A DNA stretch of 64,000 nt, taken from assembly GCF_018918325.1 (NCBI RefSeq), contig NZ_JAHLQH010000053.1, forward strand, positions 1 to 64,000, given 5' to 3'. The translations under genes and the position numbers were made by a program. Below are positions 45,516 through 54,828 of the stretch, one piece after another. The notes beneath the pieces were generated by a model. That model saw only the letters and a program-made list of their open reading frames with translations, did not search any database and was not told where the DNA came from. This DNA is from Clostridium sp. MSJ-8. Its GTDB lineage: Bacteria > Bacillota > Clostridia > Clostridiales > Clostridiaceae. Numbering within the stretch: the stretch's first letter is position 1; each line of letters opens with the position of its first letter.

Positions 45516-46574
45516 ATGAATAAAACTGTAATAACTAGTTTAAAGTCACAGTTATTGATGCAATTACATGTGACAGGACGCTGTAATCAAAAGTGTAAGC
45601 ACTGTTATCATAATGAATATGTTGATGAGCCTTTAACATTGGATAGTATAAGAAATATAATAAATCAATATGTAGAATTGCTAGATAAGTATAATAAAGT
45701 AAAGAATATTAATTGTATGGGGCATATTAATGTAACTGGAGGAGAACCTTTTGTTAGAAAAGATTTTTTCGATATTTTAGAAATGTTTTATGAAAATAGA
45801 AGATACTTTTCTTTTGGAGTATTAACAAATGGAAGTTATATAACAGATGAAAATGCAAAATTGTTAAAAGAGTTAGGTGTTAGTAATGTTCAAGTTAGTA
45901 TTGATGGTGACAAGGAAATTCATGATTATATAAGAGGTCAAGGAAACTATGATCAGACATTTGAAGCTGTAGATAAATTAAGAAAAAACAATATAAGAAC
46001 TACTGTTTCATTTACAGCTAGTAAATTAAATTACAAGAAGTTCCCAGATGTTGCTAAGGCTTGTAAAGAACATGATGTCTCAAGGCTATGGTCAGATAGG
46101 ATTGTACCCATAGGTAATGGAAGTATGCTGAAAGAGCAATGTCTAAGTGCACCAGAGTGTTTAGAATTATTTAAGATTATGAAGGAAGAACAAGACAAAG
46201 CTCTTGCTGAAAATTCTAATACAGAAATATTTATAAAGAGGGCTTTACAATTTATTGTGACTAAAAAAGATATATATGGTTGTAGTGCAGGTGATACAGC
46301 ACTTACAATAGATGAATATGGTAATATTCTTCCATGTAGAAGAATGCCAATAAAATGTGGCAATGTGTTAAAAGAAAATTTAAGCGATGTTTATTTTAAT
46401 AGTGAAATTATGAATGATTTAAGAAAAAAAGAAGTATGCAAAGAATGCGAACAATGTAGATTTAGAAATAATTGTAATGGAGGAGCAAAATGTATTTCTT
46501 ATGCAATTAATAAAGATTATAAAATAGCAGATCCATTTTGTCCTTTAATTTTTTATAGAAGAAATAAAAATTAG
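45516..46574 (+). CDS. Radical SAM/SPASM peptide maturase 3 (paralogue of 2)
   Basis: The 352-aa protein has C23-x3-C27-x2-C30 in TGRCNQKCKHCYHNEY, exactly as in maturase 2, then NVTGGEPFVRKDFF, and the SPASM end CEQCRFRNNCNGGAKC. The match continues through DGDKEIHDYIRGQGNYDQTF, VSFTASKLNY and AGDTALTIDEYGNILPCRRM. The pair therefore arose by tandem duplication. GGAGG precedes the ATG. Since both precursor genes encode the same peptide, the paralogues more likely act on different positions or form a complex than serve different substrates. Confidence 0.87.
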   Translation: MNKTVITSLKSQLLMQLHVTGRCNQKCKHCYHNEYVDEPLTLDSIRNIINQYVELLDKYNKVKNINCMGHINVTGGEPFVRKDFFDILEMFYENRRYFSFGVLTNGSYITDENAKLLKELGVSNVQVSIDGDKEIHDYIRGQGNYDQTFEAVDKLRKNNIRTTVSFTASKLNYKKFPDVAKACKEHDVSRLWSDRIVPIGNGSMLKEQCLSAPECLELFKIMKEEQDKALAENSNTEIFIKRALQFIVTKKDIYGCSAGDTALTIDEYGNILPCRRMPIKCGNVLKENLSDVYFNSEIMNDLRKKEVCKECEQCRFRNNCNGGAKCISYAINKDYKIADPFCPLIFYRRNKN

Positions 46575-46583
46575 GAGGAAAAT

Positions 46584-48350
46584 ATGTTTACTGTTAATGT
46601 TTTGGAGAGAAGAGATAATAAAATTTTATATATTAAAGAAATTAATAATAGTATATTGATCAATAAAGATGAAAAATTAAAAGAAGGAATATATCAATTA
46701 TCAGTTGATGAAATATTAGAAATAATAAAAAGAAATGCTAGTGCTGAATATGATAAATTTAATAAAATAATAATGAATTATATTTCTAAAAGTAATATCA
46801 AAATGGATACACCTCCAAAGGATTATTCAGTATATATTTTATGTATGCATCCATCAAGAAATTGTAATTTGTCATGTAAATATTGTTTCGCAAAAGAAGG
46901 AGAAAAATATTTACCTAAAGAAGGCATAGATATTAAAACTGCCCAGAAAGCTATAGATTTTTTAGTTGATGATTATGGAAGAAAAGGTATAAAGTATCAA
47001 GTAGATATATCAGGTTCAGGAGAACCATTATTGAAATTTGATTTTATAAAGAAATTAGAAGAATATTGTGAAGAGAAAAGTAATGAAACGGGAAAAGAAA
47101 TAAAAATAACATTTCCAACTAATGCTACATTATTAAATGATGAAATGGTTAATTATTTTAATAATGAGTCTAATATTCTAATAGGAATAAGTTTAGATGG
47201 TAATGCAAGACAATCTGCTAATAGACTTCTTCAAGATGGACGTGATGCTTATAGTAGTATAGTAAAAGGTGCAAAATTATTAAATAGACCTTTTGGTATT
47301 GCTGTTACAATAACACACATAAATGAAGATGTTGATGAAGTGTATGATCATTTGTATAATGAATTTCCTAAAGCAGATTCTATAAGCATGCAATTTGTTA
47401 GAAATTATGATCTAGATTCAAACATATCTTTTTATAAGATAGACATAGATAACGTAATATATCATTATGAAAAATTAGTAGATAGATTGTTTATGAAAAT
47501 TAATAATTCTGATTATGAGTATGTATTGAAATTATTAAGAGGTGCAGATACATTTGGAAAATATATTTATAGATGTTTAAATAGGGGAGTTATAAGAAAT
47601 CAGAGATGTGGAGCAGGAAAAGGAACAATATGTGTTGATGATAATGGAGATATATATTCATGTAGTGTAGCAAATGGTGATGAATATTTCAAAATAGGTA
47701 GCATACAAGAAGGAATTGATGAGGAAAAACAATTAAAATTTAAAAAAGCAAATGTTAATGAAAGTGTATCTTGTAGAAAGTGTTGGGGAGCATACATTTG
47801 TGGAGGAGAATGTTTAGTAAAAGCATATTTAAGTAATAAAAATATATATGAACCTAATAAAAAAATATGTGAACTTAAGTTAAGATTAATTGAAATTGCA
47901 GTATACTTTGTTGAAAAACTAAAGCATGATAATATTGAAGCGTATAATTATTTGAGAAAGTTTAAAGTTGATAGCACTAGAGACGACACAAGCTTATGGG
48001 TTATTCATAAGTATTTAAAAAGCAGGAATATATATGTTACTTATAAGGAATTAATGAATAATGCCAAAAGAACATCATATGGATTTAGAGCTAATGACTT
48101 AGTTGACTATGTGAAAAAATATGATGAAAATTTACATGTAATAAAAATTAATAATGTAGATGAATATTCTAATATTACATATCCAGCAATAGCATATGTT
48201 AATAAAAATAAATATTACTATCAGTATTTATTTATAAATGATATGAGAGATGGAAATATAGAATTAATAGATATAAAAAATGATAATGTAATAAAAGTTC
48301 CAATTAAATATTTTTGTGAGGAAATTTCTAACATTATTATGTTTAGTTAG
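46584..48350 (+). CDS. Radical SAM/SPASM maturase 4 with C-terminal C39-like domain
   Basis: This 588-aa protein has three parts. Residues about 1-80 resemble the N-terminal leader-binding region of SCIFF/ranthipeptide-type maturases. The radical SAM domain has C94-x3-C98-x2-C101 (RNCNLSCKYCF), and the SPASM part ends CRKCWGAYICGGEC. Residues about 461-588 align by eye with the C39 peptidase domain of the adjacent exporter, but the catalytic Cys and His positions read Asp and Tyr, and only the Asp is kept (near 563). I infer an inactive C39-like domain, possibly binding the leader. It may relate to clostridial Cys-rich peptide maturases (CcpM type), from memory only. AGGAGG lies 6 bases before the ATG. 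Confidence 0.82.
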   Translation: MFTVNVLERRDNKILYIKEINNSILINKDEKLKEGIYQLSVDEILEIIKRNASAEYDKFNKIIMNYISKSNIKMDTPPKDYSVYILCMHPSRNCNLSCKYCFAKEGEKYLPKEGIDIKTAQKAIDFLVDDYGRKGIKYQVDISGSGEPLLKFDFIKKLEEYCEEKSNETGKEIKITFPTNATLLNDEMVNYFNNESNILIGISLDGNARQSANRLLQDGRDAYSSIVKGAKLLNRPFGIAVTITHINEDVDEVYDHLYNEFPKADSISMQFVRNYDLDSNISFYKIDIDNVIYHYEKLVDRLFMKINNSDYEYVLKLLRGADTFGKYIYRCLNRGVIRNQRCGAGKGTICVDDNGDIYSCSVANGDEYFKIGSIQEGIDEEKQLKFKKANVNESVSCRKCWGAYICGGECLVKAYLSNKNIYEPNKKICELKLRLIEIAVYFVEKLKHDNIEAYNYLRKFKVDSTRDDTSLWVIHKYLKSRNIYVTYKELMNNAKRTSYGFRANDLVDYVKKYDENLHVIKINNVDEYSNITYPAIAYVNKNKYYYQYLFINDMRDGNIELIDIKNDNVIKVPIKYFCEEISNIIMFS

Positions 48351-48392
48351 TTTTTTTACTACAAATACAAATTAATTTAAAGGTGAAGAATA

Positions 48393-50546
48393 ATGAAATT
48401 ATCTAAAAAATATCCATATGTTAAACAAATGGATGATAATGATTGTGGGCCAGCATGTTTAGCAACAGTCTTGAAGTATTATAAGTATAAAATATCTATA
48501 ACAAGACTAAGAGAAATATGCAAAACAGATATTAACGGTACAACTATGTTAGGCTTAATTAAAGCAGCGCAAAAGTTAGGCTTTTCTGCAAAGGGGGTTA
48601 ATGGAAAAGGGATAAAAGCATTAAAAAGTAATTTTCCAAAGCCCGCTATAGCACATGTTATATATGGTGATGGAGTAAGGCATTATGTTGTTTTGTATGA
48701 AGTAACAGATAGTAAAGTTATAGTTGCTGATACTGGCAGAGGTATTATTACTTATAGCATAGAGGAATTCTTAAAAATATGGAGTGGTAAACTAATATTT
48801 TTAATTCCTCCAAGTGAATTTAAAGAGAATGAATATAAAAATCCGTATATAAGATTTGTAAAGCTGATAAGTATGCAGAAGAAATTAATTATATCAATTT
48901 TTTTTGCATCTTTATTTATAGCTATACTGGGTATTTTAGGGAGTTTTTATTATAAGATATTAATAGATAATGTTATACCTAATAATTTATATAATAAGTT
49001 AAAATTTGTTTCTATAACTATGATATGTATTGTATCGCTAAAGACAATTATTGAATTATTACGTAATATACTACTATTATTTATTTCCAAGAATATAGAT
49101 GTTCAATTATTATTAGGATATTATAGCCATATATTAAAATTACCTATGGAATTCTTTGAATCAAGAGATGTAGGAAGCATAATTTCAAGGTTTAATGATG
49201 GTGTAAAAATAAGAGATGCAATAAGTTCAACTGCTGTAACTGTATTTCTTGATACTCTTATGGCTGTTGTAGGAGGAATAATATTATATAGGTTGAGCGG
49301 AATAATGTTCTTTGTTTGTTTTATACCGATAGTAATTTATTTGTTCCTAGTTGTTAAATTCAAATCTAAAATAGAAGAAAGCAATAGAGATGTTATGGAA
49401 AATAATTCAAAAGTAACTTCTTATTTAGTGGAATCCATTGAAGGAGTTGAAGTTATTAAATCCTATAATTCAGAAGAATATAATGTAAGAAAATTTAAAA
49501 AAAGATTTAATTACTATATGGAGTCTTTGTTTAAAAATGGTTTTATTCTAAACATTCTAGAATCCTTAAAGGGAATAACAAAAGTTGTATTTGGAATTTG
49601 TATACTATGGTTAGGAGCATATTTAACTCTTAAAGGTCAGGTAACAGTAGGAACATTTATTAGTTTTAATGCTTTATTGGCATATTTTATTGAGCCTATA
49701 GAAAGAGTAATTAATTTGCAATCTCAGATACAAAGTGCAATGGTAGCTGCTGATAGATTAGGGCAAATATTAGATTTACAAATTGAAAGTTATAAAAATG
49801 ATAGGAAGAGTTTGTCTTTGGCAGGAGATATTATTTTTGAAAATATTACATTTAGATATGGATTTAGAAGAATTATTTTACAAGATTTCAATTTACATAT
49901 AAAGAATAAAGAAAGAATAGCACTAGTTGGGGAAAGTGGTTCTGGAAAAACTACCATAGTAAAAATTCTTATGAAATTTTATGAAATTGAAAAAGGTAAA
50001 ATTACAATAAATTCTAATGATTTAGTGGATATTTCACCAAGACAATTACGAAATCGAATTGCATATATATCTCAAGAATCTTATTTTTTCTCTGGAACAA
50101 TTAGAGAAAATTTATTAATAGGAAATAATGATGCTAGTGAAGAAGATATGGTAAATATATGCAAGAAGGTATTTATTCATGATTATATTATGAGTCTTCC
50201 AAAAAAATATGATAATGTTTTATCAGAAAAAGCTATGAACTTATCAGGGGGACAAAGACAAAGACTAGCTATTGCAAGAGCTTTGTTGAAAAAACCTGAT
50301 ATATTGATTATGGATGAGGCTACATCAAATTTAGATTCTATAACAGAGAAGGCTTTAGAAAAAACTATTAATGAATGTACTAATGGTATAACAACAATAA
50401 TAATAGCACATAGATTAAGTACAATAAAAAATTGTGACAGAATCTTTGTAATTGAAGATGGACAAATTATAGAAGAAGGATCTCATGAAGAGTTATTAAA
50501 TAATAAAGGTGAATATTGCTATATGTGGAATAAGCAATTTTCATAA
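48393..50546 (+). CDS. C39 peptidase-containing ABC exporter (bacteriocin type)
   Basis: The 717-aa protein combines a C39 leader peptidase domain (about 1-140; Cys18 in NDCGPAC, His97 in VRHYVVL, Asp113 in VADTG), a six-helix membrane domain (about 155-440) and an ATPase domain. The ATPase motifs are Walker A VGESGSGKTT near 511, signature LSGGQRQRLAIARAL near 614, Walker B ILIMDEATSNLD near 633 and H-loop IAHRLS near 668. Such proteins cut the leader, often after Gly-Gly or a similar small pair, and export the core. It is the last gene of the cluster and fits export of the modified precursor. Confidence 0.93.
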   Translation: MKLSKKYPYVKQMDDNDCGPACLATVLKYYKYKISITRLREICKTDINGTTMLGLIKAAQKLGFSAKGVNGKGIKALKSNFPKPAIAHVIYGDGVRHYVVLYEVTDSKVIVADTGRGIITYSIEEFLKIWSGKLIFLIPPSEFKENEYKNPYIRFVKLISMQKKLIISIFFASLFIAILGILGSFYYKILIDNVIPNNLYNKLKFVSITMICIVSLKTIIELLRNILLLFISKNIDVQLLLGYYSHILKLPMEFFESRDVGSIISRFNDGVKIRDAISSTAVTVFLDTLMAVVGGIILYRLSGIMFFVCFIPIVIYLFLVVKFKSKIEESNRDVMENNSKVTSYLVESIEGVEVIKSYNSEEYNVRKFKKRFNYYMESLFKNGFILNILESLKGITKVVFGICILWLGAYLTLKGQVTVGTFISFNALLAYFIEPIERVINLQSQIQSAMVAADRLGQILDLQIESYKNDRKSLSLAGDIIFENITFRYGFRRIILQDFNLHIKNKERIALVGESGSGKTTIVKILMKFYEIEKGKITINSNDLVDISPRQLRNRIAYISQESYFFSGTIRENLLIGNNDASEEDMVNICKKVFIHDYIMSLPKKYDNVLSEKAMNLSGGQRQRLAIARALLKKPDILIMDEATSNLDSITEKALEKTINECTNGITTIIIAHRLSTIKNCDRIFVIEDGQIIEEGSHEELLNNKGEYCYMWNKQFS

Positions 50547-50598
50547 AATAATAACGTTTTAAAGAAATAATATCATTCTATTTTAAATGTATTTTTTA

Positions 50599-50710
50599 CT
50601 GACATAATTTATTTGATATGATAAAATGTAATGATGAAATATTAGAAATAAAATTATGAAGGGAGATTACTTAGATAGTAGACATTTCACATTATTATAT
50701 GTAATGTGAA
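50599..50710 (+). promoter_or_regulatory. Promoter and leader hairpin upstream of TIGR03960 gene
   Basis: CTGACA (50599-50604) and TAAAAT (50622-50627) are 17 bases apart. In the leader, TTCACATTA (50686-50694) pairs perfectly with TAATGTGAA (50702-50710) around a 7-nt loop. There is no T-run, so a regulatory or mRNA-stabilising hairpin is possible. Confidence 0.5.
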
Positions 50711-50738
50711 TTTATCTATGTTTAGGTAGCAGATTTTT

Positions 50739-52607
50739 ATGAATAAAATAACAGATGATATTTTGTGTAGAGTAGAGAAACCTTCTAGGTATATAGGTGG
50801 AGAGCTTAATGAAGTAATCAAGGACATGGGTTCAGTTGACGTTAGATATGCTTTTTGTTTCCCAGATGTATATGAAGTAGGAATGTCACATTTAGGAACT
50901 AGAATTTTATATCATACGATTAATCAGAGAGATGATGCGTATTGCGAGAGAGTGTTTGCACCATGGCCTGATATGGAAAAAGAACTTAGAGATAATAATA
51001 TATCATTATATTCATTAGAAACTAAGACTCCCCTTAATGAGTTTGATATGATAGGATTTACATTACAATATGAGATGAGTTATACAAATATATTGAACAT
51101 GTTAGATATGTCAGGAATCAAAATAAGAGCTAAGGATAGAGGAAATGACGATCCTATAATTATGGCAGGAGGCCCTTGTGCATATAATCCAGAACCTTTA
51201 TATGGAGTTATAGACTTCTTTCAATTAGGTGAAGGAGAAGAGATGATGAATGATGTCATCGATGTTTATATTAAACATAAAAAAAGTGGCAAATGGAATA
51301 AAGAAGCATACCTTAGAGAAATATCACATATAAGAGGTATATATGTTCCATCATTATATGATGTTTCTTATAATGATGATGGTACTATTAAGGAATTTAA
51401 ACCCAAATATGATGATGTACCTCAAAAGGTAAGAAAGAGAATAATAGAGAATTTTGATCAAGTTGATTTTCCAACTGATATTATAGTTCCTTATACTGAT
51501 ATAGTACATGATAGAGTTGTATTAGAAACATTTAGAGGATGTACTAATGGATGTAGATTCTGTCAAGCAGGAATGATATATAGACCAGTTAGAGAAAAGT
51601 CAAGAGAAACTCTTGTTAAGCAAGCTAGAGAAATGATAAATAATTCAGGATATCAAGAAATATCATTATCATCATTAAGTACATGTGATTATTCTGATAT
51701 ACAAGGCCTTATTAAGGATCTTATGGAAGAGCATAGTGCAAATAAAGTAGCTGTAGCTTTGCCATCAATAAGAGTAGATGCTTTTTCAGTAGATTTAATT
51801 AAGGAAATTCAGAAAGTAAAGAAAACTGGATTAACATTTGCACCAGAAGCAGGATCTCAAAGAATGAGAGATATAATTAATAAAGGATTAACAGAAGAAA
51901 GAATATTAGAAGCAGCTAAAAGTGCATTTGAAGCAGGATGGAGTACAATTAAATTATACTTTATTATAGGACTTCCATATGAAGAATTATCTGATTGTAG
52001 TGCTATAGGTGAATTAGCACATAAGATTCAAGATCAATATTTTGAAACACCTAAAAATATACGTAAAAAAGGATTAAAGATTACAGTTAGTACTTCTATA
52101 TTAGTTCCAAAACCATTTACACCATTCCAATGGGCGAAGATGACTAGAATAGATGAAGTTGATGATAAGATAAATGCAGTAAAAGAATCGATTCATTCAA
52201 GAAGTATTATATATAACTATCATGAACAAAAAACCTCATATATGGAAGCTGTTTTTGCAAGAGGAGATAGAAAATTATGTGATGTGTTAATAAAAGCTTT
52301 TGAAAAAGGCGCAAAATTTGACGGATGGTCAGAATATTTTGATTTTGATATATGGAGAGAAGCGTTAGAAGAATGTAATGTTTCAGGAGATTTCTATGCA
52401 TATAGAGAAAGAGATTATGATGAGATACTTCCATGGGACTTTATAGATATAGGAGTTAATAGAAAGTATCTTCAGAATGAAAATGAAAAAGCTAAAAGGG
52501 CAGAATTAACACAAAATTGTCGTAAGGGATGTACAGGATGCGGCATAAACGTTAACTTTAAGGAGGCAAAATGTTTTGAAGGTGCGATACTTAATCAAAT
52601 TCACTAA
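50739..52607 (+). CDS. TIGR03960-type B12-binding-like radical SAM protein
   Basis: The 622-aa protein has an N-terminal B12-binding-like half (VDVRYAFCFPDVYEVGMSHL near 28-47) and a radical SAM motif FRGCTNGCRFCQAG near 266-279. The C-terminus is Cys-rich and contains CRKGCTGCGIN. This is the family that sits immediately before TIGR03936 and rng in many clostridia. The reaction is unknown. The next gene starts within its last 32 bases, so the two are translationally coupled. Confidence 0.9.
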   Translation: MNKITDDILCRVEKPSRYIGGELNEVIKDMGSVDVRYAFCFPDVYEVGMSHLGTRILYHTINQRDDAYCERVFAPWPDMEKELRDNNISLYSLETKTPLNEFDMIGFTLQYEMSYTNILNMLDMSGIKIRAKDRGNDDPIIMAGGPCAYNPEPLYGVIDFFQLGEGEEMMNDVIDVYIKHKKSGKWNKEAYLREISHIRGIYVPSLYDVSYNDDGTIKEFKPKYDDVPQKVRKRIIENFDQVDFPTDIIVPYTDIVHDRVVLETFRGCTNGCRFCQAGMIYRPVREKSRETLVKQAREMINNSGYQEISLSSLSTCDYSDIQGLIKDLMEEHSANKVAVALPSIRVDAFSVDLIKEIQKVKKTGLTFAPEAGSQRMRDIINKGLTEERILEAAKSAFEAGWSTIKLYFIIGLPYEELSDCSAIGELAHKIQDQYFETPKNIRKKGLKITVSTSILVPKPFTPFQWAKMTRIDEVDDKINAVKESIHSRSIIYNYHEQKTSYMEAVFARGDRKLCDVLIKAFEKGAKFDGWSEYFDFDIWREALEECNVSGDFYAYRERDYDEILPWDFIDIGVNRKYLQNENEKAKRAELTQNCRKGCTGCGINVNFKEAKCFEGAILNQIH

Positions 52608-53283
52608 AGAAAGTAATATCAAATTCATAGCACATCTTGATTTGATGAGAACAATACAAAAAGTAATAAGAAGAACAGATCTTCCTGTTGAATATTCAAA
52701 GGGATTTAATCCACATATAGAAATGTCTATAGCACAACCTCTATCAGTAGGGGTATACTCTTCAGGAGAATATATGGATTTGATTTTAGAAGAGGATATT
52801 AATGAACAAGAAGTAATAGATAAGTTAAATGCTAAGACAGCATCAGGAATCAAATTCTTGTTAGCAAAGAAATTCTATATAATAGAGAATGAGAGAAGAT
52901 TACCACAATCTATGGCATTGATAGATGCTTGCAGATATACAATTATGATAAAATATGAAAATGTAGATAATCTAGAAGATCAGATGGAGGAATTATTAAA
53001 TAACCCTGATTGGACTACTATAAAGAAGAGTAAGAAAGGTGAAAGAGAATTAAATATTAGACCTTTAATATTTGATTTTAAGTATTGGATTAAAGACAAT
53101 AATTTGGTAATTAACACTCAATTAAGATCTGGAAGTAAGGAACATTTATCAGCAGATGTAGTTGTTAGATATATAAAAGAAAAAACTACTAATGTAAATA
53201 ATAAAGCTTTTGTAGATATAAGAAGAGAAGAAATGTATTTTTATAAAGAGGATAAATTATTACCATTATATGAGATAAAGTAG
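52576..53283 (+). CDS. TIGR03936/DUF2344 radical SAM-associated protein
   Basis: The 235-aa product contains FTKESNIKFIAHLDLMRTIQ near 9-28 and LPVEYSKGFNPHIEMSIAQP near 36-55, hallmarks of the radical SAM-associated family that partners TIGR03960. It has no cluster motif of its own. The TTG start at 52576 lies 9 bases after AGGAGG and overlaps the preceding gene by 32 bases. It probably serves as a partner or substrate-binding subunit, which is inference from invariant pairing. Confidence 0.88.
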   Translation: MKVRYLIKFTKESNIKFIAHLDLMRTIQKVIRRTDLPVEYSKGFNPHIEMSIAQPLSVGVYSSGEYMDLILEEDINEQEVIDKLNAKTASGIKFLLAKKFYIIENERRLPQSMALIDACRYTIMIKYENVDNLEDQMEELLNNPDWTTIKKSKKGERELNIRPLIFDFKYWIKDNNLVINTQLRSGSKEHLSADVVVRYIKEKTTNVNNKAFVDIRREEMYFYKEDKLLPLYEIK

Positions 53284-53295
53284 GTGTATTCTTAA

Positions 53296-54732
53296 ATGAG
53301 GGAAATAATAGTTGAGAGAAGTTCAGAGATACTTAGAATAGCAATTAGACATAAAGGAAAGCTTCAAGAGATAATAGTTGAAGAAGAAAAAAATGGCCCT
53401 ATAGCTGGAGAGATATATAAAGGAAGAATAAGAAATATAGTAGGAGCTACTAATTCTGTGTTTGTAGATATAGGTTCAGACAAAGATGTATATCTATATT
53501 ATAGCAATGAACTAAAGAAACAGAATATAAAAAAAGGCGATGAAGTAATAGCAGAAATAGTCAAAGAACCCTTAGGAGAAAAAGGTGCTAAGGCTACTAC
53601 AAATTATGCTCTTCCATCAAAAAATTTAATATTAGAAAGCAAAGGGCAAGGAATAGAATTCTCTAAAAGATTCAAAGATGAAGTAAAAAAAGAGATAATA
53701 TCTGCAGAATTAGGTGAAATAGATGGTGCTAAGCTTATAGTAAGAACTAATGCATCAGATGTAAGTATAGATGAATTGTTGTATGAAAGAAAGATTCTTG
53801 AAGAGGAATATTTAGAAATTAAGAGAAAAGAAAAATATTCTGGTAAGATAGGAAAGGTATATGGAGATAATCTTGCATTAAGTAAGGTCTTAAGAGATAA
53901 GATAGATTTAGAGCCTACAAGAGTTATTGTTGATACTGAAGAGGATTATGAATTTGCAAGAGCATATCTTAAGAATCAAGATAATGTAAAGATAGTATTA
54001 TTTGATGAAGAAATAGGTATATTTGATAATTATGATATTGATAGAGAATTAATTAAACTAAGACATAATAAGGTAGTTCTTCCTTGTGGTGGGTCAATTA
54101 TAATTGAAAAAACTGAAGCGATGTATGTAATAGATGTAAATAGTGGAAGAAATATAAAGGAACGTAATTTTGAAAAAACTATTTTAGAAACTAATTTAGA
54201 AGCAGCAAGAGAAATAGGAAAACAGATATTATTGCGTAATCTTAGTGGAATAATTGTTATAGATTTCATAGATCCAAGAGAAAAAGCACATAAAGCGCAA
54301 ATAATGCGTGAATTAAAAGAATCATTACAAGATGATATTGGGAATATAATGATATTTCCATTTACTGATTTAAATTTAGTTCAGATATCTAGAAAAAGAA
54401 GAGGTAAGAGTATATATGAGTATATGGAAGAAGAATGTCCATTATGTAAAGGCAATAGTAGACTTCTTAAATTATCTTATATAGAAGAACTTATTTGTAA
54501 TGAGATAAAAAAATATTCTAGTCAAAATGGTATTAATAAATTCCTTATAGAGCTAGAAGAGTGTTATGAGGAAAGAGTTAAAGGTGATATAGTATTATTT
54601 CTTCAGAATATAGATGCTTTAGATAAAGAAATATACATCAATTATATAAGAGGTGTAGATGGGTATAGAGTGGAGCCTCTTATATTTCAAAACCAACAGA
54701 AAAATATAGAAAAGTACAAAATAATTTTATAA
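53296..54732 (+). CDS. rng: Ribonuclease G/E family endoribonuclease
   Basis: The 478-aa protein has an S1 RNA-binding segment (about 35-110, GPIAGEIYKGRIRNIVGATN), a central RNase H-like fold, and the catalytic acidic residues in MYVIDVNSGRNIKER near 276-290 and IIVIDFIDPREKAHK near 317-331. A zinc-link pair lies in ECPLCKGNSRLL near 378. It cleaves single-stranded AU-rich RNA and matures rRNA 5' ends. rplU, the usual downstream gene, is absent; a sulfotransferase gene follows. Confidence 0.94.
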   Translation: MREIIVERSSEILRIAIRHKGKLQEIIVEEEKNGPIAGEIYKGRIRNIVGATNSVFVDIGSDKDVYLYYSNELKKQNIKKGDEVIAEIVKEPLGEKGAKATTNYALPSKNLILESKGQGIEFSKRFKDEVKKEIISAELGEIDGAKLIVRTNASDVSIDELLYERKILEEEYLEIKRKEKYSGKIGKVYGDNLALSKVLRDKIDLEPTRVIVDTEEDYEFARAYLKNQDNVKIVLFDEEIGIFDNYDIDRELIKLRHNKVVLPCGGSIIIEKTEAMYVIDVNSGRNIKERNFEKTILETNLEAAREIGKQILLRNLSGIIVIDFIDPREKAHKAQIMRELKESLQDDIGNIMIFPFTDLNLVQISRKRRGKSIYEYMEEECPLCKGNSRLLKLSYIEELICNEIKKYSSQNGINKFLIELEECYEERVKGDIVLFLQNIDALDKEIYINYIRGVDGYRVEPLIFQNQQKNIEKYKIIL

Positions 54733-54828
54733 TTCTATTTTAATTTATTAAGCTACCTTTAAGGTTCGTTTTATATTATATGTACAATAAACATTATTGT
54801 GATAGAAATATAGAGGATGTGATATAAA

